Assembly: GCA_963728475.1 (NCBI GenBank)
Contig: CAVSKL010000001.1
Coordinates: 248,001-312,000, forward strand
Reading direction: 5' to 3'
Origin: CAVSKL01 sp963728475 [NCBI: Candidatus Eiseniibacteriota bacterium]
GTDB lineage: Bacteria; Eisenbacteria; RBG-16-71-46; JABDJR01
Length of the DNA stretch: 64,000 nt
Position 1 is the stretch's first letter, and each line of letters begins with the position of its first letter. The position numbers and the translations under genes were made by a program. A model generated the notes under the pieces. That model had not been told where the DNA came from, searched no databases, and saw only the letters and a list, made by a program, of their open reading frames with translations. Of this stretch, positions 1-11,150 are shown one piece after another.

Positions 1-30
1 CCCGAGGCCCCGGTTTCCCGGAGCCTCGGG
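1..30 (-). terminator. Terminator-like hairpin after first PEP-CTERM gene
   Basis: A GC-rich inverted repeat with arms of about 13-14 nt (CCCGAGGC... and ...GCCTCGGG), one internal mismatch and a short TTT loop. It lies 33 bp past the stop of the minus-strand PEP-CTERM gene at 63-761. The sequence where a U-tract would lie is outside the window, so an intrinsic terminator cannot be confirmed. It resembles the complete terminator after the paralogous gene at 1297-1329. Confidence 0.45.
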
Positions 31-62
31 TGGGAATCGGAATGGAGGTCAGCGCGCAGGCT

Positions 63-761
63 CTACCGTCGCTTGCGGCGCCTGAGCACGCCGCCTCCCC
101 CCAAAAGCCCCATCCCCAGAAGCAGAAGACTCCCGGGCTCGGGCACGGTGGAGGCTTCGACGGGAGCGTCAACCTCGCTCGGCCCGGCGGCGGTGAAATG
201 GGTGAGGAAGCTCCCGTTGTCGCTCGAGGTCACGACGTTCGAGGTCAGGGAGAAGGTCACCGGCGTGCCGACGGCCAATCCGAACGGCAGGTGCTGGTTG
301 GTGATGCTGGTGGTGATCCCGCTGGCCTGGATCTTCGTTCTTTCGCCGGCGGTGTAGATGATCTCGACCGGGGAGGTGAACTGAAGCGCCAACCCCCAGC
401 CGGGGTTGTTGCTCGAGGTCAGGAGGTCGAGCCCGAACCCGGTGTACGGGTTCATGCTGTAGACCGTGCCGCCGCTTACCGGGATGTTCTGGACCCCGGG
501 AATGTAGAGGTCGGCGAAGATGTCGCTGGTGAGGGTCCCGAGCGACGTGCCGTCCTCGAGGAAGCTCATGGTGAGCAACGGATCGGCGTCCGCGGGATTT
601 CCGGTCGAGGTGGTGTTGTGAACGCCCGTGTCGTAGATGGCGGATCCATCGTAGACGATATCGAGCCCGGTGAATTGAATCTGGACCATGGACGCCGAGG
701 CCAGGCCGGCCAGGCCGACGGCCAGGGACGCCGTAAGGACGCTGATGAAGGCAGTCTTCAT
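63..761 (-). CDS. PEP-CTERM sorting domain protein (copy 1)
   Basis: A secreted 232-residue protein. It begins with a signal peptide (MKTAFISVLTASLAVGLAGL, then ASA) and ends with the PEP-CTERM tripartite signal: the VPEPG motif, a hydrophobic Leu/Gly stretch and a basic RRRKRR tail. Proteins of this class are exported and then processed at the PEP motif by an exosortase; none is encoded in this window. The start was chosen at the ATG preceded by AAGGAGA, directly before a clean signal peptide; longer in-frame starts have neither. The mature part has no motif I recognise. It is closely similar along its length to the next gene (shared IQFxGLDxVYDGSAIYD near the N-terminus), so the two look like a tandem duplication. 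The role is probably surface or extracellular matrix, by inference. Confidence 0.85.
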   Translation of the reverse strand: MKTAFISVLTASLAVGLAGLASASMVQIQFTGLDIVYDGSAIYDTGVHNTTSTGNPADADPLLTMSFLEDGTSLGTLTSDIFADLYIPGVQNIPVSGGTVYSMNPYTGFGLDLLTSSNNPGWGLALQFTSPVEIIYTAGERTKIQASGITTSITNQHLPFGLAVGTPVTFSLTSNVVTSSDNGSFLTHFTAAGPSEVDAPVEASTVPEPGSLLLLGMGLLGGGGVLRRRKRR

Positions 762-1144
762 GTGAAGGTTTCTCCTTTCGAGGAGCATAAGGATGCGATG
801 GGAGTCGCCGTTCGGAGTCGAACCTCCCTCCAGATGGATTCCGATTCCCCGGTGAGAGCGGATCGATCGATTACACATGATCTCCGGCCCCGAAAGCATG
901 AAGCGTGCCTTCGCTCGGGGAAGCGCCCGGAGCCGATTCCAACCCCCACGCCCGCGGCGTCTTGGAGCGACACCGCCCACGGCCGGCCGGCTCGGAGCCG
1001 GGGTGGCGCCGGATCAAAGAAGTTCGCGATTCCGACATCGGTAAAGCGCCGAAAGGAAACGGCTTATGGGTTCGGCAGAAGAACGCCGAAAGAATCGCAG
1101 GGATTCGGCCAGGGGTGGAACGCCCTCTCTGACCGAAGCCGGAG
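762..1144. other. Intergenic region upstream of PEP-CTERM copy 1
   Basis: This is 383 bp without a credible gene. It holds the leader of the minus-strand PEP-CTERM gene, including its AAGGAGA ribosome binding site just upstream of 761. Open frames here are low-complexity shadows. I see no promoter good enough to call; a GTGTAATC stretch near 870-880 (minus) is the most AT-rich candidate. Confidence 0.4.
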
Positions 1145-1292
1145 CCGCGGCGCCATCCCCCGCGGAGCTATCCCCCGCGGCGCCATCCCCCGCGGAGCTA
1201 TCGCCCGCGGAGCTATCCCCCGCGGAGCTATCCCCCGCGGAGCGGTCCCCAGCGGAGCGGTCCCCAGCGGAGCGGTCCCCCGCGGCGCCGGG
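1145..1292. repeat. 15-bp tandem repeat array, about 10 copies
   Basis: About ten head-to-tail copies of a 15-bp unit, consensus CCGCGGAGCTATCCC. Variants carry CGCCAT or AGCGGT in the centre. Each unit contains the palindrome CCGCGG. Because 15 is a multiple of three, the array stays open in several frames and produces spurious repetitive ORFs. It lies between the two PEP-CTERM genes, beyond the terminator of the upstream one. Confidence 0.9.
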
Positions 1293-1296
1293 CACG

Positions 1297-1329
1297 AAAA
1301 ACCGGGGCCCCGGATTACCGGGGCCCCGG
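1297..1329 (-). terminator. Intrinsic terminator of PEP-CTERM copy 2
   Basis: Two perfect 12-nt arms (CCGGGGCCCCGG at 1302-1313 and 1318-1329) separated by a 4-nt loop (TAAT on the minus strand) and followed on the minus strand by five U residues (AAAAA at 1297-1301). It lies 55 bp beyond the stop codon of the gene at 1384-2076. Each arm is itself palindromic. Confidence 0.9.
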
Positions 1330-1383
1330 CCACGAATCGGAACGGAGGATGGCGAAGCCGATTACTTACGCCGAAACGTCGTC

Positions 1384-2076
1384 TTACTTGCGGCGGCGCC
1401 GCGCAAGCAGCCCGCCCCCGCCGAGGAGCCCCATGCCCAGGAGCATAAGGGTTCCGGGCTCGGGCACGGTCGATGCCGGAGCATCCACTTCGCCGGGGCC
1501 GGCCGCAGTGAACCGCGTGACAAAGCCGCCGTCCTGCCCGAAGTCAATCACGTTCGCGGTCAGCGAGATGGTGACCGGCGTGCCGATGTTCAGCCCGTAA
1601 GGAAGAGCCTGGTGCGAAATGCTGGTCGTCGTCGCGTTGGCCTGGATCTTCATGGTCCCACCGGCGGTGTAGATCAGTTCGACCGGGCTCGTGAACTGCA
1701 GCGCCAACCCCCAACCGGGGTTGCTGTTCGAGGTCAGCAGGTCCAGGCCGAACCCGGTGTACGGGTTCATGCTGTAGACGGTTCCGCCGGCCACCGGGAT
1801 GTTCTGCACGCCCGGGATGTAGAGGTCGGCGAAGATGTTGCTGCTGAGGGTTCCCAGAGGCACGGCGTCCTGCAGGAAGCTCATGGTGAGGAGCTGGTCC
1901 GCGTCGGTCGGATTCCCGGTGGAGGCCGAGTTGTGAACGCCCGCGTCGTAGATGGCGGAGCCGTCATAGACCAGGTCGAGCCCGCTGAATTGGATCTGGA
2001 TCAAAGATGCCGAGGCCACCCCGGCCATGCCGAGGGCCAAGACCCCCGTAAGTCCAAACACAAGAAGCTTTTTCAT
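1384..2076 (-). CDS. PEP-CTERM sorting domain protein (copy 2)
   Basis: A 230-residue exported protein and paralogue of the gene at 63-761. It has a signal peptide (MKKLLVFGLTGVLALGMAG, then VASA), a mature region with no known catalytic motif, and a C-terminal PEP-CTERM signal: VPEPGTLMLLGMGLLGGGG followed by basic residues RRRRK. The chosen start is the ATG preceded by AAGGGGG and directly before the Lys-Lys of the signal peptide; the longer open frame has no ribosome binding site. The two paralogues keep the same length and domain order and share blocks such as MNPYTGFGLDLL. Strong purine-rich leader and an intrinsic terminator suggest a monocistronic transcript. The exosortase that would process it must lie elsewhere in the genome. 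Confidence 0.86.
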   Translation of the reverse strand: MKKLLVFGLTGVLALGMAGVASASLIQIQFSGLDLVYDGSAIYDAGVHNSASTGNPTDADQLLTMSFLQDAVPLGTLSSNIFADLYIPGVQNIPVAGGTVYSMNPYTGFGLDLLTSNSNPGWGLALQFTSPVELIYTAGGTMKIQANATTTSISHQALPYGLNIGTPVTISLTANVIDFGQDGGFVTRFTAAGPGEVDAPASTVPEPGTLMLLGMGLLGGGGLLARRRRK

Positions 2077-2520
2077 AGCCAAATTCCCCCTTCGAGGATG
2101 GTTCCGATTCGTTTTGACAGCGCGAGACGACCGTAGAATGCGTACCCGTCCCGTACCTATCACAGAGCAGGAAGCATGCCTGGACCCGGCGGGGATTTTG
2201 CTCGAGGACGTAATCGATTCATTTACAAGGACTTGATACCAGGTTCGGGAAATTTCCGATCCCGGGGTTCGGGTCCCGGCTCCGGGAAGCCGTCAAGGAT
2301 ACCGACACCCCCTTGGGACCCTCCACCAAGACTTAGTCTGACAAGAGGTTAGGCCCCGTAACTCCGCCCCCGCCCGGGCGGTCATCACCCCGACGGAGCG
2401 CGATGCCTTTAAACCATTACCGCCCAATCGAATGGGGCGGAAGCTCGCAGCTCCCGCCCCGGAATCCGTCGGATAACCCTACGCTTTTCAAATGCCGGTG
2501 GCGACGCCGGTTCAGCCGGA
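2077..2520. other. Intergenic region between lon and PEP-CTERM copy 2
   Basis: This is 444 bp without a convincing gene. It carries the leader and presumably the promoter of the minus-strand PEP-CTERM gene and the 3' flank of lon. It is less GC-rich than its surroundings around 2100-2340. I see no terminator with a U-tract after lon. A TTGACA...TAGAAT pair on the plus strand near 2115-2140 has only 14 bp of spacing and no gene behind it. Confidence 0.4.
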
Positions 2521-4950
<2,430 letters not shown>

Positions 4951-4999
4951 CCGTTCCCCTGGAATCCGGGGCGCGGCGACCGCGCCCCCGAAAATACGT

Positions 5000-5022
5000 G
5001 CGGGCCGGAACTGGGTTCCGGC
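5000..5022 (-). terminator. Hairpin between clpX and lon
   Basis: A perfect 10-bp stem (GGGCCGGAAC/GTTCCGGCCC) with a 3-nt loop in the 154-bp gap between clpX and lon. On the minus strand the next run of U (ATTTT) starts about 8 nt past the stem, so this is a weak terminator, attenuator or RNA-stabilising hairpin rather than a textbook terminator. Confidence 0.5.
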
Positions 5023-5104
5023 CCGGCGGTCCTCGCCGATCCGCCGGGAGCCCGGCCGGCGCCGGATCCGCGCGTCGCGTCCTCTCCCCGGCGGGACGGT
5101 GGGA

Positions 5105-6358
5105 TCAGGCGCCCTTCTTCTTGCTCTCGCGGCTCCAAGTGACCACCGGGGGGGCCTTCTTGCGAATCACGTCCTCGGTGATCTCCACATGGGTCACCCC
5201 CTCCTGCGAGGGGACGTCGTACATGATGTCGAGCATGGCCTCTTCCAGCACCGCCCGCAGTCCGCGGGCCCCGGTGCCCCGGGCCATGGCCACCTGGGCG
5301 ATCGCCTTGAGCGCGGCTTCGGAGAAATGCAGCTCCACGCCTTCCATCTCGAAGAACTTCTTGTACTGCTTGCTGATCGCATTCTTGGGCTTGGTAAGGA
5401 TCTCCACCATGGCGACCTCGTCCAGGCTGTCCAGGCTCGCCATGACGGGAAGCCGTCCCACCAGCTCGGGGATGAGGCCGTACCGGAGCAGGTCCTCGGG
5501 CTCCACGTGCTTGAGGATCTCGCCGAGGTTCCGCTTCTTGTTGCTCTCGATGTGGGCCCCGAAGCCCATTTCCTTGCGGCCGATCCGCCGCTCCACGATC
5601 TTCTCCAGCCCCTCGAAGGCGCCGCCGCAGATGAACAGGATGTCCTTGGTGTTGACCTCGATGTACTTCTGCTGCGGGTGCTTGCGCCCGCCCTGGGGAG
5701 GCACGTTCACCACCGTGCCCTCGAGGATCTTCAGCAGCGCCTGCTGCACCCCCTCCCCGCTCACGTCGCGGGTGATGGAGGGGTTCTCGCTCTTGCGCGA
5801 GACCTTGTCGATCTCGTCGATGTAGGCGATCCCGTGCTCGGCGTTGACCAGGTTGAAGTCCGCCGCCTGGAGCAGCCGCACCAGGATGTTCTCCACGTCC
5901 TCGCCCACGTAGCCGGCCTCGGTGAGACAGGTGGCGTCGATGATGGCGAAGGGAACCTTGAGAATCCGGGAGAGGGTCTGGGCGAGCAGGGTCTTGCCGG
6001 TGCCGGTGGGGCCGACCAGCAGGATGTTGGACTTCTCCAGCTCCACGTCGTCCTTGATCGGCGGGCTGAAGATACGCTTGTAGTGGTTGTAGACCGCCAC
6101 CGCCAGCGTCTTCTTGGCTCCCTCCTGGCCGATCACGTATTCATCGAGAATGCGCTTGATCTCGGACGGCTTGGGCAGGCCTTCACGGCCCACGGGGATG
6201 TCGCGGTCGGCCTCCCCGTCGAGGATGTCGTTGCAGAGCTTCACGCACTCCGAACAGATGTAGACCGAGGGCCCGGAGACGAGCCGGCTGACCTCATCCT
6301 GTCCGCGTCCGCAAAATGAACATTTGATCGGGTGTGGCGTGGACACGCGCTTCTTCAT
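5105..6358 (-). CDS. clpX: ClpX, ATPase subunit of the Clp protease
   Basis: The AAA+ unfoldase that recognises substrates and feeds them into ClpP; 417 residues, the normal length. The N-terminal C4 zinc-binding domain is clear (CSFCG...[10 protein letters not shown], about residues 13-42). The Walker A motif GPTGTGKT (about 115-122), Walker [10 protein letters not shown] and the sensor/Arg segment [14 protein letters not shown] follow in order. The ATG start follows GAGGAATGG. It lies 54 bp downstream of clpP in the same direction, as in many bacteria, so the pair is likely co-transcribed from upstream of tig. Nothing in it looks degenerate. Confidence 0.98.
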   Translation of the reverse strand: MKKRVSTPHPIKCSFCGRGQDEVSRLVSGPSVYICSECVKLCNDILDGEADRDIPVGREGLPKPSEIKRILDEYVIGQEGAKKTLAVAVYNHYKRIFSPPIKDDVELEKSNILLVGPTGTGKTLLAQTLSRILKVPFAIIDATCLTEAGYVGEDVENILVRLLQAADFNLVNAEHGIAYIDEIDKVSRKSENPSITRDVSGEGVQQALLKILEGTVVNVPPQGGRKHPQQKYIEVNTKDILFICGGAFEGLEKIVERRIGRKEMGFGAHIESNKKRNLGEILKHVEPEDLLRYGLIPELVGRLPVMASLDSLDEVAMVEILTKPKNAISKQYKKFFEMEGVELHFSEAALKAIAQVAMARGTGARGLRAVLEEAMLDIMYDVPSQEGVTHVEITEDVIRKKAPPVVTWSRESKKKGA

Positions 6359-6412
6359 CCATTCCTCATCGGGTGGTCTCAGCAGCCAAACGACCGTCCC
6401 ACCGGTATCGGC

Positions 6413-7003
6413 CTAATCGTTTGACCGCTTTAGGATTACCTCATCCACGATACCGTACTCCTTCGCCTGATCTCCGGACATGAAGAAGTTCCGGTCCGTA
6501 TCCTTCTGGATCCGTTCCAGGTCCTGGCCGGTGTGCTTGACCAGGATCTGGTTCAGCCGGTCGCGGATGGTGAGGATCTCCCGAGTATAGATCTCCACGT
6601 CCGAGGCCTGGCCCTGGGTGCCGCCCAGGGGCTGATGGATCATCACCCGGGCGTTGGGCAGGATGGACCGCTTCCCCGCCGCTCCCGCGGTGAGGAGCAG
6701 GGCCCCCATGCTCGCCGCCTGGCCCATGCAGGTAGTGGCCACGTCCGGCCGGATGAACTGCATGGTGTCGTAGATGCCGAGCCCCGCGGTCACCGAGCCG
6801 CCGGGACTGTTGATGTAGAGGTGGATGTCCTTGTCCGGATCCTCGTGTTCCAGGAACAGGAGCTGGGCGATGATCAGGTTGGCGACCACGTCGTCCACCA
6901 CCGTTCCCAGGAAGATGATCCGGTCCTTCAGCAGGCGGGAGTAGATGTCGTACGCCCGCTCCCCGCGCGCCGATTGCTCGACGACGATCGGTACCAGCGA
7001 CAT
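6413..7003 (-). CDS. clpP: ClpP, proteolytic subunit of the Clp protease
   Basis: A cytosolic tetradecameric serine protease that works with ClpX (next gene); 196 residues. The catalytic triad is visible: Ser in [11 protein letters not shown], His in [10 protein letters not shown], and Asp in the DTDRNFFMS region. The start shares one base with the stop of trigger factor (TAATG), so translation of the two is probably coupled. The N-terminus [20 protein letters not shown] is typical and includes a short propeptide-like segment. The order tig-clpP-clpX-lon is a classic arrangement that joins chaperoning of nascent chains to degradation. Confidence 0.98.
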   Translation of the reverse strand: MSLVPIVVEQSARGERAYDIYSRLLKDRIIFLGTVVDDVVANLIIAQLLFLEHEDPDKDIHLYINSPGGSVTAGLGIYDTMQFIRPDVATTCMGQAASMGALLLTAGAAGKRSILPNARVMIHQPLGGTQGQASDVEIYTREILTIRDRLNQILVKHTGQDLERIQKDTDRNFFMSGDQAKEYGIVDEVILKRSND

Positions 7004-8307
7004 TAAGCGTGTTCCTCCGGGCCGTGCCCGTGGTCGCCCCTGACCACGGTGACCTCGGCCTTCTCCACGAGTCTATCGAGGATTCGCCGCCGGAACAAAT
7101 CATCCCGGAGACGCTCCAGCTGGCCGTCGCGCTTGAGCCGGCCCCGGACCTGGGCCAGATTCTGGTTCTCGCGCTCCGCGAAGGACTTGAGTTCCTCGTC
7201 CAGGTCCTGGTCGGTGACCTCGATCCCCTCCTTGCGGCCGATGGCGTCCATGAGGAGTTCCACCCGGTAGTGGTTCTCCACGTGGCTCCGGTATCCCTCG
7301 CGGATCCGGGCCTCCTCGTCGGGGGGCATGTCCGGGCTCTCGCGCCGGGCCCGCTCCATCATCCGGTCCAGGGTGGATTCCACCACGCCCCGGGGAAGCT
7401 CCATCGGGTTCAGCTCCAGCAGACGGTTCACCAGGTTCTGTTCCAGGTGCTGCAGGGAGTGCATGCGCGCCTCGCCCTCGAGGTTCAGGCGGATGCGCGA
7501 CTTGAGGTCGTCCAGGACGGCGTCCTCGGTGCCGAGCACTTTCTTCGCGAACGCGTCGTCGGGGGCGGGCCAGACTTTCTCCTGCACCTTGGCCACGGTG
7601 ACGTGGAAGGTGCGGTGGGTGCCGGCCAGCTCCGGGTCCTCGTAGTCGGCGGGGTAGTCCAGGGGGATCTTCTTCATGTCCCCCACCACCGAGCCCTGGA
7701 GTTCGGCGTTGAAGCTGTCGGGGGTCCGCGCGCTGCCCAGTTCCAAGGAAACCTCCACCGGCTCCTCGTCGGGCCGGGCCGCCCCCTGCTCGTTCAGTTC
7801 GCGGTATCGGACGAGCACCACGTCCCCGCCGTGAGCGGGGCGCTCCACCTCTTCCAGCTCCGCGTTCCGGTCCCGGAGCTCGTCCAGGACCTTGTTCACA
7901 TCTTCTTCCTGGATTTCGGGTTGGACGCGGGTGAGCTTGAGCCCTTCGTAGCCCGAGACCTCGATCTCCGGGGCGACTTCCACAGTGGCGGTGAACGCCA
8001 GGGGCTCGCCGGGGGTGAACCGGAGGTTGGTGATCCGGGGGTCGCCGATGGGCTTCAGGTCGTGGTCCTTGAAGGCCTGGTCGAGGGCGTCGGGCAGGAC
8101 CCGCCGGAGCACCTCGCCCTCCAGGTCCTCGCCCATGTGCTTTCGGGCCAACTGGGCCGGCACCTTGCCCTTACGAAACCCGGGGAGGGCCAGCCGGCGG
8201 CGATACGCCTCCACCACCCGGTCCAGCTCCCGGTCCACCACCGCCGGATCGACCTCGATGTCGAGCACCCGTCTCCAGGCAGGCTCTTCCTTGACCGTGA
8301 CCTTCAT
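7003..8307 (-). CDS. tig: Trigger factor (ribosome-associated chaperone)
   Basis: A chaperone that binds the ribosome exit tunnel and holds nascent chains, with peptidyl-prolyl isomerase activity; 434 residues from the preferred start. The N-terminal ribosome-binding domain carries a signature-like segment ([17 protein letters not shown], about residues 43-59; the family motif is GFRxGKxP). A central FKBP-like domain (about 155-240) and a C-terminal helical arm (to 434) follow. I chose the ATG giving [11 protein letters not shown] because GAGGAGA lies upstream; an ATG eight codons earlier (8331) has no ribosome binding site. The product ends in a His/Glu-rich tail ([11 protein letters not shown]). 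It is the first gene of the tig-clpP-clpX-lon cluster. Confidence 0.96.
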   Translation of the reverse strand: MKVTVKEEPAWRRVLDIEVDPAVVDRELDRVVEAYRRRLALPGFRKGKVPAQLARKHMGEDLEGEVLRRVLPDALDQAFKDHDLKPIGDPRITNLRFTPGEPLAFTATVEVAPEIEVSGYEGLKLTRVQPEIQEEDVNKVLDELRDRNAELEEVERPAHGGDVVLVRYRELNEQGAARPDEEPVEVSLELGSARTPDSFNAELQGSVVGDMKKIPLDYPADYEDPELAGTHRTFHVTVAKVQEKVWPAPDDAFAKKVLGTEDAVLDDLKSRIRLNLEGEARMHSLQHLEQNLVNRLLELNPMELPRGVVESTLDRMMERARRESPDMPPDEEARIREGYRSHVENHYRVELLMDAIGRKEGIEVTDQDLDEELKSFAERENQNLAQVRGRLKRDGQLERLRDDLFRRRILDRLVEKAEVTVVRGDHGHGPEEHA

Positions 8308-8409
8308 CGCGCTTGCCGTCTCCTCGTTCATTCAATAATCCGTTGTTAGACAATCAGTTACTGTGGAGGGGAGACCGGTCCCGCGGCGCCCCCTCCGCCC
8401 GCCCGGCGC

Positions 8410-8494
8410 TGGTGCGAGAGGGGGGACTCGAACCCCCACGGGTCGCCCCACTGGATCCTAAGTCCAGCGCGTCTGCCAGTTCCGCCACTCTCGC
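8410..8494 (-). tRNA. tRNA-Leu (anticodon UAG)
   Basis: An 85-nt class II tRNA with an encoded CCA end (8410-8412). The acceptor stem GCGAGAG pairs with CTCTCGC. The anticodon arm is CTGGA-CTTAGGA-TCCAG, so positions 34-36 read TAG and decode CUA/CUN leucine codons. The D arm contains TGGCAGACGC, the T loop TTCGAGT, and the long variable arm expected of tRNA-Leu is present. It lies between tig and the LeuB-like gene, on their strand. Confidence 0.96.
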
Positions 8495-8520
8495 GGATCG
8501 GACACGACGAGGAACCGGCG

Positions 8521-8529
8521 AGTATAGCA
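8521..8529 (-). promoter_or_regulatory. Extended -10 promoter for tRNA-Leu
   Basis: On the minus strand the sequence reads TGCTATACT, one mismatch from an extended -10 (TGnTATAAT). It lies 26 nt upstream of the 5' end of the tRNA, leaving a leader of about 20 nt. No good -35 hexamer sits at the usual distance, which fits an extended -10 promoter. Confidence 0.55.
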
Positions 8530-8546
8530 CGGTGTTCCAAGACCCG

Positions 8547-8649
8547 CCCGGGGGCCCCGGCCGCCCCGCGGGCTCCGCCCACCAGGGGGCCCCGGCCGCC
8601 CCGCCGGCTCCGCTCACCCGGGGGTCCGGCCACCCCGCGGGCCCGTTCA
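8547..8649. repeat. 35-bp repeat, three copies
   Basis: Three degenerate head-to-tail copies (8547-8581, 8582-8616, 8617-8649) of a 33-35-bp unit rich in GGGGGCCCCGGCCGCCCCGC. On the minus strand the first copy begins exactly with the TGA stop codon of the LeuB-like gene (8647-8649), and the second copy also begins with TGA. Confidence 0.8.
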
Positions 8650-9702
8650 TCCCCGGACGGAGGCGGCCAAGATGTCCCCGATCTGGTCGGTCCCGAGCCC
8701 GCAGTTGGCGGTCAGCGCGGGGATCTTCCGGCTGCGGAGGTTCCCGGCGATGGCCTGCTCCACCGCCGCGGAGGCCTCCTTCTCCCCCACGAAGGCCAGC
8801 AGTTCCTGGGCCGAGGCCACCGCCGCCACCGGGTTGGCCACGTTCTTCCCCGCGTACTTGGGGGCGGAGCCGTGGATCGGCTCGAACATGCCCGCCTTGC
8901 CGGGGTGGATGTTGGCGCTGGCGGCCGCCCCCATCCCGCCCTGGATCATGGCTCCCAGGTCGGTGATGATGTCTCCGAACATGTTGGGGACCACCACCAC
9001 GTCGAACCAGTCCGGGTTCTTCACCAGCCACATGGTGGTCGCGTCCACGTAGGCGTGGTCCTGCTCGACGTCGGGGTACTCGGCGCCCACTTCGGCGAAG
9101 GTCCGGGTCCAGAGGTCGTACGCGCGCACCGCGTTGGCCTTGTCCACCATGGTGAGCTTCTTCCGGGGCCGGGTGCGGGCCAGCTCGAACCCGTAGCGGA
9201 TGACCCGCTCGGTCCCCTTGCGGGTGAGCACCAGTTCCTGGATCGCCACCTCGTCCGGGGTCCCCTTCTTGAAGAAGCCGTGGATGCCCACGTAGAGGTC
9301 CTCGGTGTTCTCCCGGATGATCCGCATGTCGACCATCTCCGGGGTCACGTTCTTGAGCGGGCAGAGGTGCTCGGCGTAGAGCTTGATCGGGCGCAGGTTC
9401 ACGAAGAGGTCCAGCTGGAACCGGCAGCCCGCCACCACCGCGCGCTCCAGGAGCCCGGTCTCGAGCCGGGGATCCCCGATCGCCCCCAGCAGGATCGCAT
9501 CGTGCTGGCGGTACTCGTCGTAGGCGGAGTCGGGCATGAGCACGCCGGTCTTCAGGTAGTGGTCGCCGCTCCACGGGTAGTGGGTGGGCTTGATCGCGAA
9601 CCCGAACCGCTCGCCGGCGGCGTCGAGCACCTTGAGGGCTTCGGCGGTGACCTCGGGACCGATCCCGTCACCGCCGATGACGGCGATGTTGTAGCTCTTC
9701 AA
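8647..9702 (-). CDS. leuB: Isopropylmalate/isocitrate dehydrogenase family protein
   Basis: A 351-residue NAD(P)-dependent beta-decarboxylating dehydrogenase. The nucleotide-binding start [20 protein letters not shown], the LRPIKLY segment, the substrate-loop motif [11 protein letters not shown] (about 130-140) and the metal/cofactor motif [12 protein letters not shown] (about 240) define the family. By overall resemblance it may be a LeuB-type 3-isopropylmalate dehydrogenase, but RENTED is closer to isocitrate dehydrogenases, and no other leucine gene is near, so the substrate is uncertain. The start is a TTG preceded by GGAGAG. It lies 66 bp beyond the thiolase gene on the same strand and could be the last gene of that transcript. 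Confidence 0.8.
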   Translation of the reverse strand: MKSYNIAVIGGDGIGPEVTAEALKVLDAAGERFGFAIKPTHYPWSGDHYLKTGVLMPDSAYDEYRQHDAILLGAIGDPRLETGLLERAVVAGCRFQLDLFVNLRPIKLYAEHLCPLKNVTPEMVDMRIIRENTEDLYVGIHGFFKKGTPDEVAIQELVLTRKGTERVIRYGFELARTRPRKKLTMVDKANAVRAYDLWTRTFAEVGAEYPDVEQDHAYVDATTMWLVKNPDWFDVVVVPNMFGDIITDLGAMIQGGMGAAASANIHPGKAGMFEPIHGSAPKYAGKNVANPVAAVASAQELLAFVGEKEASAAVEQAIAGNLRSRKIPALTANCGLGTDQIGDILAASVRG

Positions 9703-9768
9703 TCGAGTCTCTCCAGGGGGCGGCTCGCCCCCGGTTCGGGAGGGCGGCGGTCCCGGGGCCGCCGAGCG

Positions 9769-10983
9769 TCAGGGCCGCTCGATCACCATGGCGATCCCCT
9801 GTCCGCCGCCGATGCAGGCACTGGCCACGCCGCGCTGGACGCCTCGGCGCTTCATCTCCAGGCCCAGGGTCAAGAGCAGCCGCGCGCCGGTCGCCCCCAG
9901 GGGGTGCCCGAGGGCGATGGCGCCGCCGTTCACGTTCACCTTTGCCCGGTCCAGGCCGAGCTCCTTCTCCACCGATAGATACTGCGCGGCGAAGGCCTCG
10001 TTGATCTCGAACAGGTCCACGTCGGCGATGTTCAGCCCGGCCTTCTGGAGCGCCTTGCGGATGGCCGGGGCGGGGCCGATTCCCATTTCGGAGGGCTCCA
10101 CGCCCACGAACGCCCAGGAGACGATCCGCGCCAGGGGCTCGGCGCCCGCTTCCCGGACCGAGGCCTCGTCCGCCACCACCAGCGCCGCCGCGCCGTCCAC
10201 GATTCCGCTGGCGTTGCCGGCGGTGACCGACCCCTCCTTGCTGAAGGCGGGGGGGAGCTTGGCCAGCTGCTCCATGGTGGTATGAGTGCGCATGTGGTCG
10301 TCGCGCTCCACCAGGACCGTGCGGCCGCGGCCGGCGGGCACCTCCACCGGGACGATCTCCTCGGCGAAGATGCCGTCCTTCTGGGCGCGGGTGGCCTCGG
10401 AGTGGCTGCGCAGGGCGTAGAGGTCCTGCTCCTCGCGCGACACCGCATACTTCCCGGCCAGCTTCTCCGCGGTCTGGGCCATGTAGAGCCCGCACTGGGT
10501 GTCGAGAAGCCCGACCATGAGCGAATCCTCGAGCGCGCCCTGGCCGAGCTTGAACCCGCGGCGGGCGCCCCGGACGACGTGGGGGGCCTGGCTCATGTTC
10601 TCGGTGCCGCCGGCAAGCACGATCCGCGCCTCGCCGAGGAGGATCTCCTCGGCGGCGTTGATCACCGACTGCACCCCCGAGCCGCAGAGCCGGTTCACGG
10701 TCAGCGCGGGGACCGGCACCGGCACCCCGGCCTTGAGCCCGATGTGCCGGGCGCCGTAGATGGCGTCGCCGGAGGTCTGCATGACGTTGCCGAACACGAC
10801 TTGGTCCACGCGGTCGGGGGCGATCCCGGCGCGCTTCAGCGCCTCGCGCGAGGCCGCCGCGCCCAGGTCGAGCGCGCTCACCCGGCCCAGCGCGCCTCCG
10901 GGCTCGCCGTCCCCGGTCTTGGATCCCTCGTACTCGCACATCGGGGTGCGGGCGCCGTGGACGATGTAGACGGCCTTGGCCAT
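9769..10983 (-). CDS. Acetyl-CoA acetyltransferase (thiolase)
   Basis: A 404-residue type II thiolase that condenses two acetyl-CoA to acetoacetyl-CoA or cleaves 3-ketoacyl-CoA. The nucleophilic cysteine is C100 in NRLCGSGVQS; the catalytic His is in NGGAIALGHPLGATGAR, and the second cysteine is in ASACIGGGQG near the C-terminus. The ATG start follows AAGGAACGCGATC. It is the third gene after the 3-hydroxyacyl-CoA dehydrogenase and enoyl-CoA hydratase, separated from the latter by a 16-bp repeat array. The three together catalyse consecutive steps of butyrate/short-chain fatty acid metabolism or polyhydroxybutyrate turnover. The direction in vivo cannot be decided from sequence. Confidence 0.93.
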   Translation of the reverse strand: MAKAVYIVHGARTPMCEYEGSKTGDGEPGGALGRVSALDLGAAASREALKRAGIAPDRVDQVVFGNVMQTSGDAIYGARHIGLKAGVPVPVPALTVNRLCGSGVQSVINAAEEILLGEARIVLAGGTENMSQAPHVVRGARRGFKLGQGALEDSLMVGLLDTQCGLYMAQTAEKLAGKYAVSREEQDLYALRSHSEATRAQKDGIFAEEIVPVEVPAGRGRTVLVERDDHMRTHTTMEQLAKLPPAFSKEGSVTAGNASGIVDGAAALVVADEASVREAGAEPLARIVSWAFVGVEPSEMGIGPAPAIRKALQKAGLNIADVDLFEINEAFAAQYLSVEKELGLDRAKVNVNGGAIALGHPLGATGARLLLTLGLEMKRRGVQRGVASACIGGGQGIAMVIERP

Positions 10984-11023
10984 GATCGCGTTCCTTTCTC
11001 GTTCGTCCGCGGGGCGACTCCGG

Positions 11024-11150
11024 GGACGTTCGCTCCGCCGGAGGTTCGCCCCGCCGGACGTTCGCACCCCCGGAGGTTCGCTCCGCCGGACGTTCGCTCC
11101 TCGGACGTCCGCACCCCCGGTTGTTCGCTCCCCGGACGTCCGCTCCGGGG
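11024..11150. repeat. 16-bp tandem repeat array, about 8 copies
   Basis: About eight copies of a 15-16-bp unit with consensus GGACGTTCGCTCCGCC and alternating variants (GGAGGTTCG..., GGACGTCCG...). It fills the gap between the enoyl-CoA hydratase stop codon (11151-11153) and the thiolase ribosome binding site. On the minus strand the array starts directly after the TGA of the hydratase. Confidence 0.85.

Noticed and set aside
2113-2140. TTGACA and TAGAAT hexamers on the plus strand
   Set aside because: Spacing is only 14 bp, no plus-strand gene follows, and the real gene here is on the minus strand.
8647-9702. Leucine biosynthesis operon controlled by the adjacent tRNA-Leu region
   Set aside because: No leuA/C/D is present, no leader peptide or T-box-like structure was seen, and the dehydrogenase may not be LeuB at all; the tRNA proximity looks coincidental.
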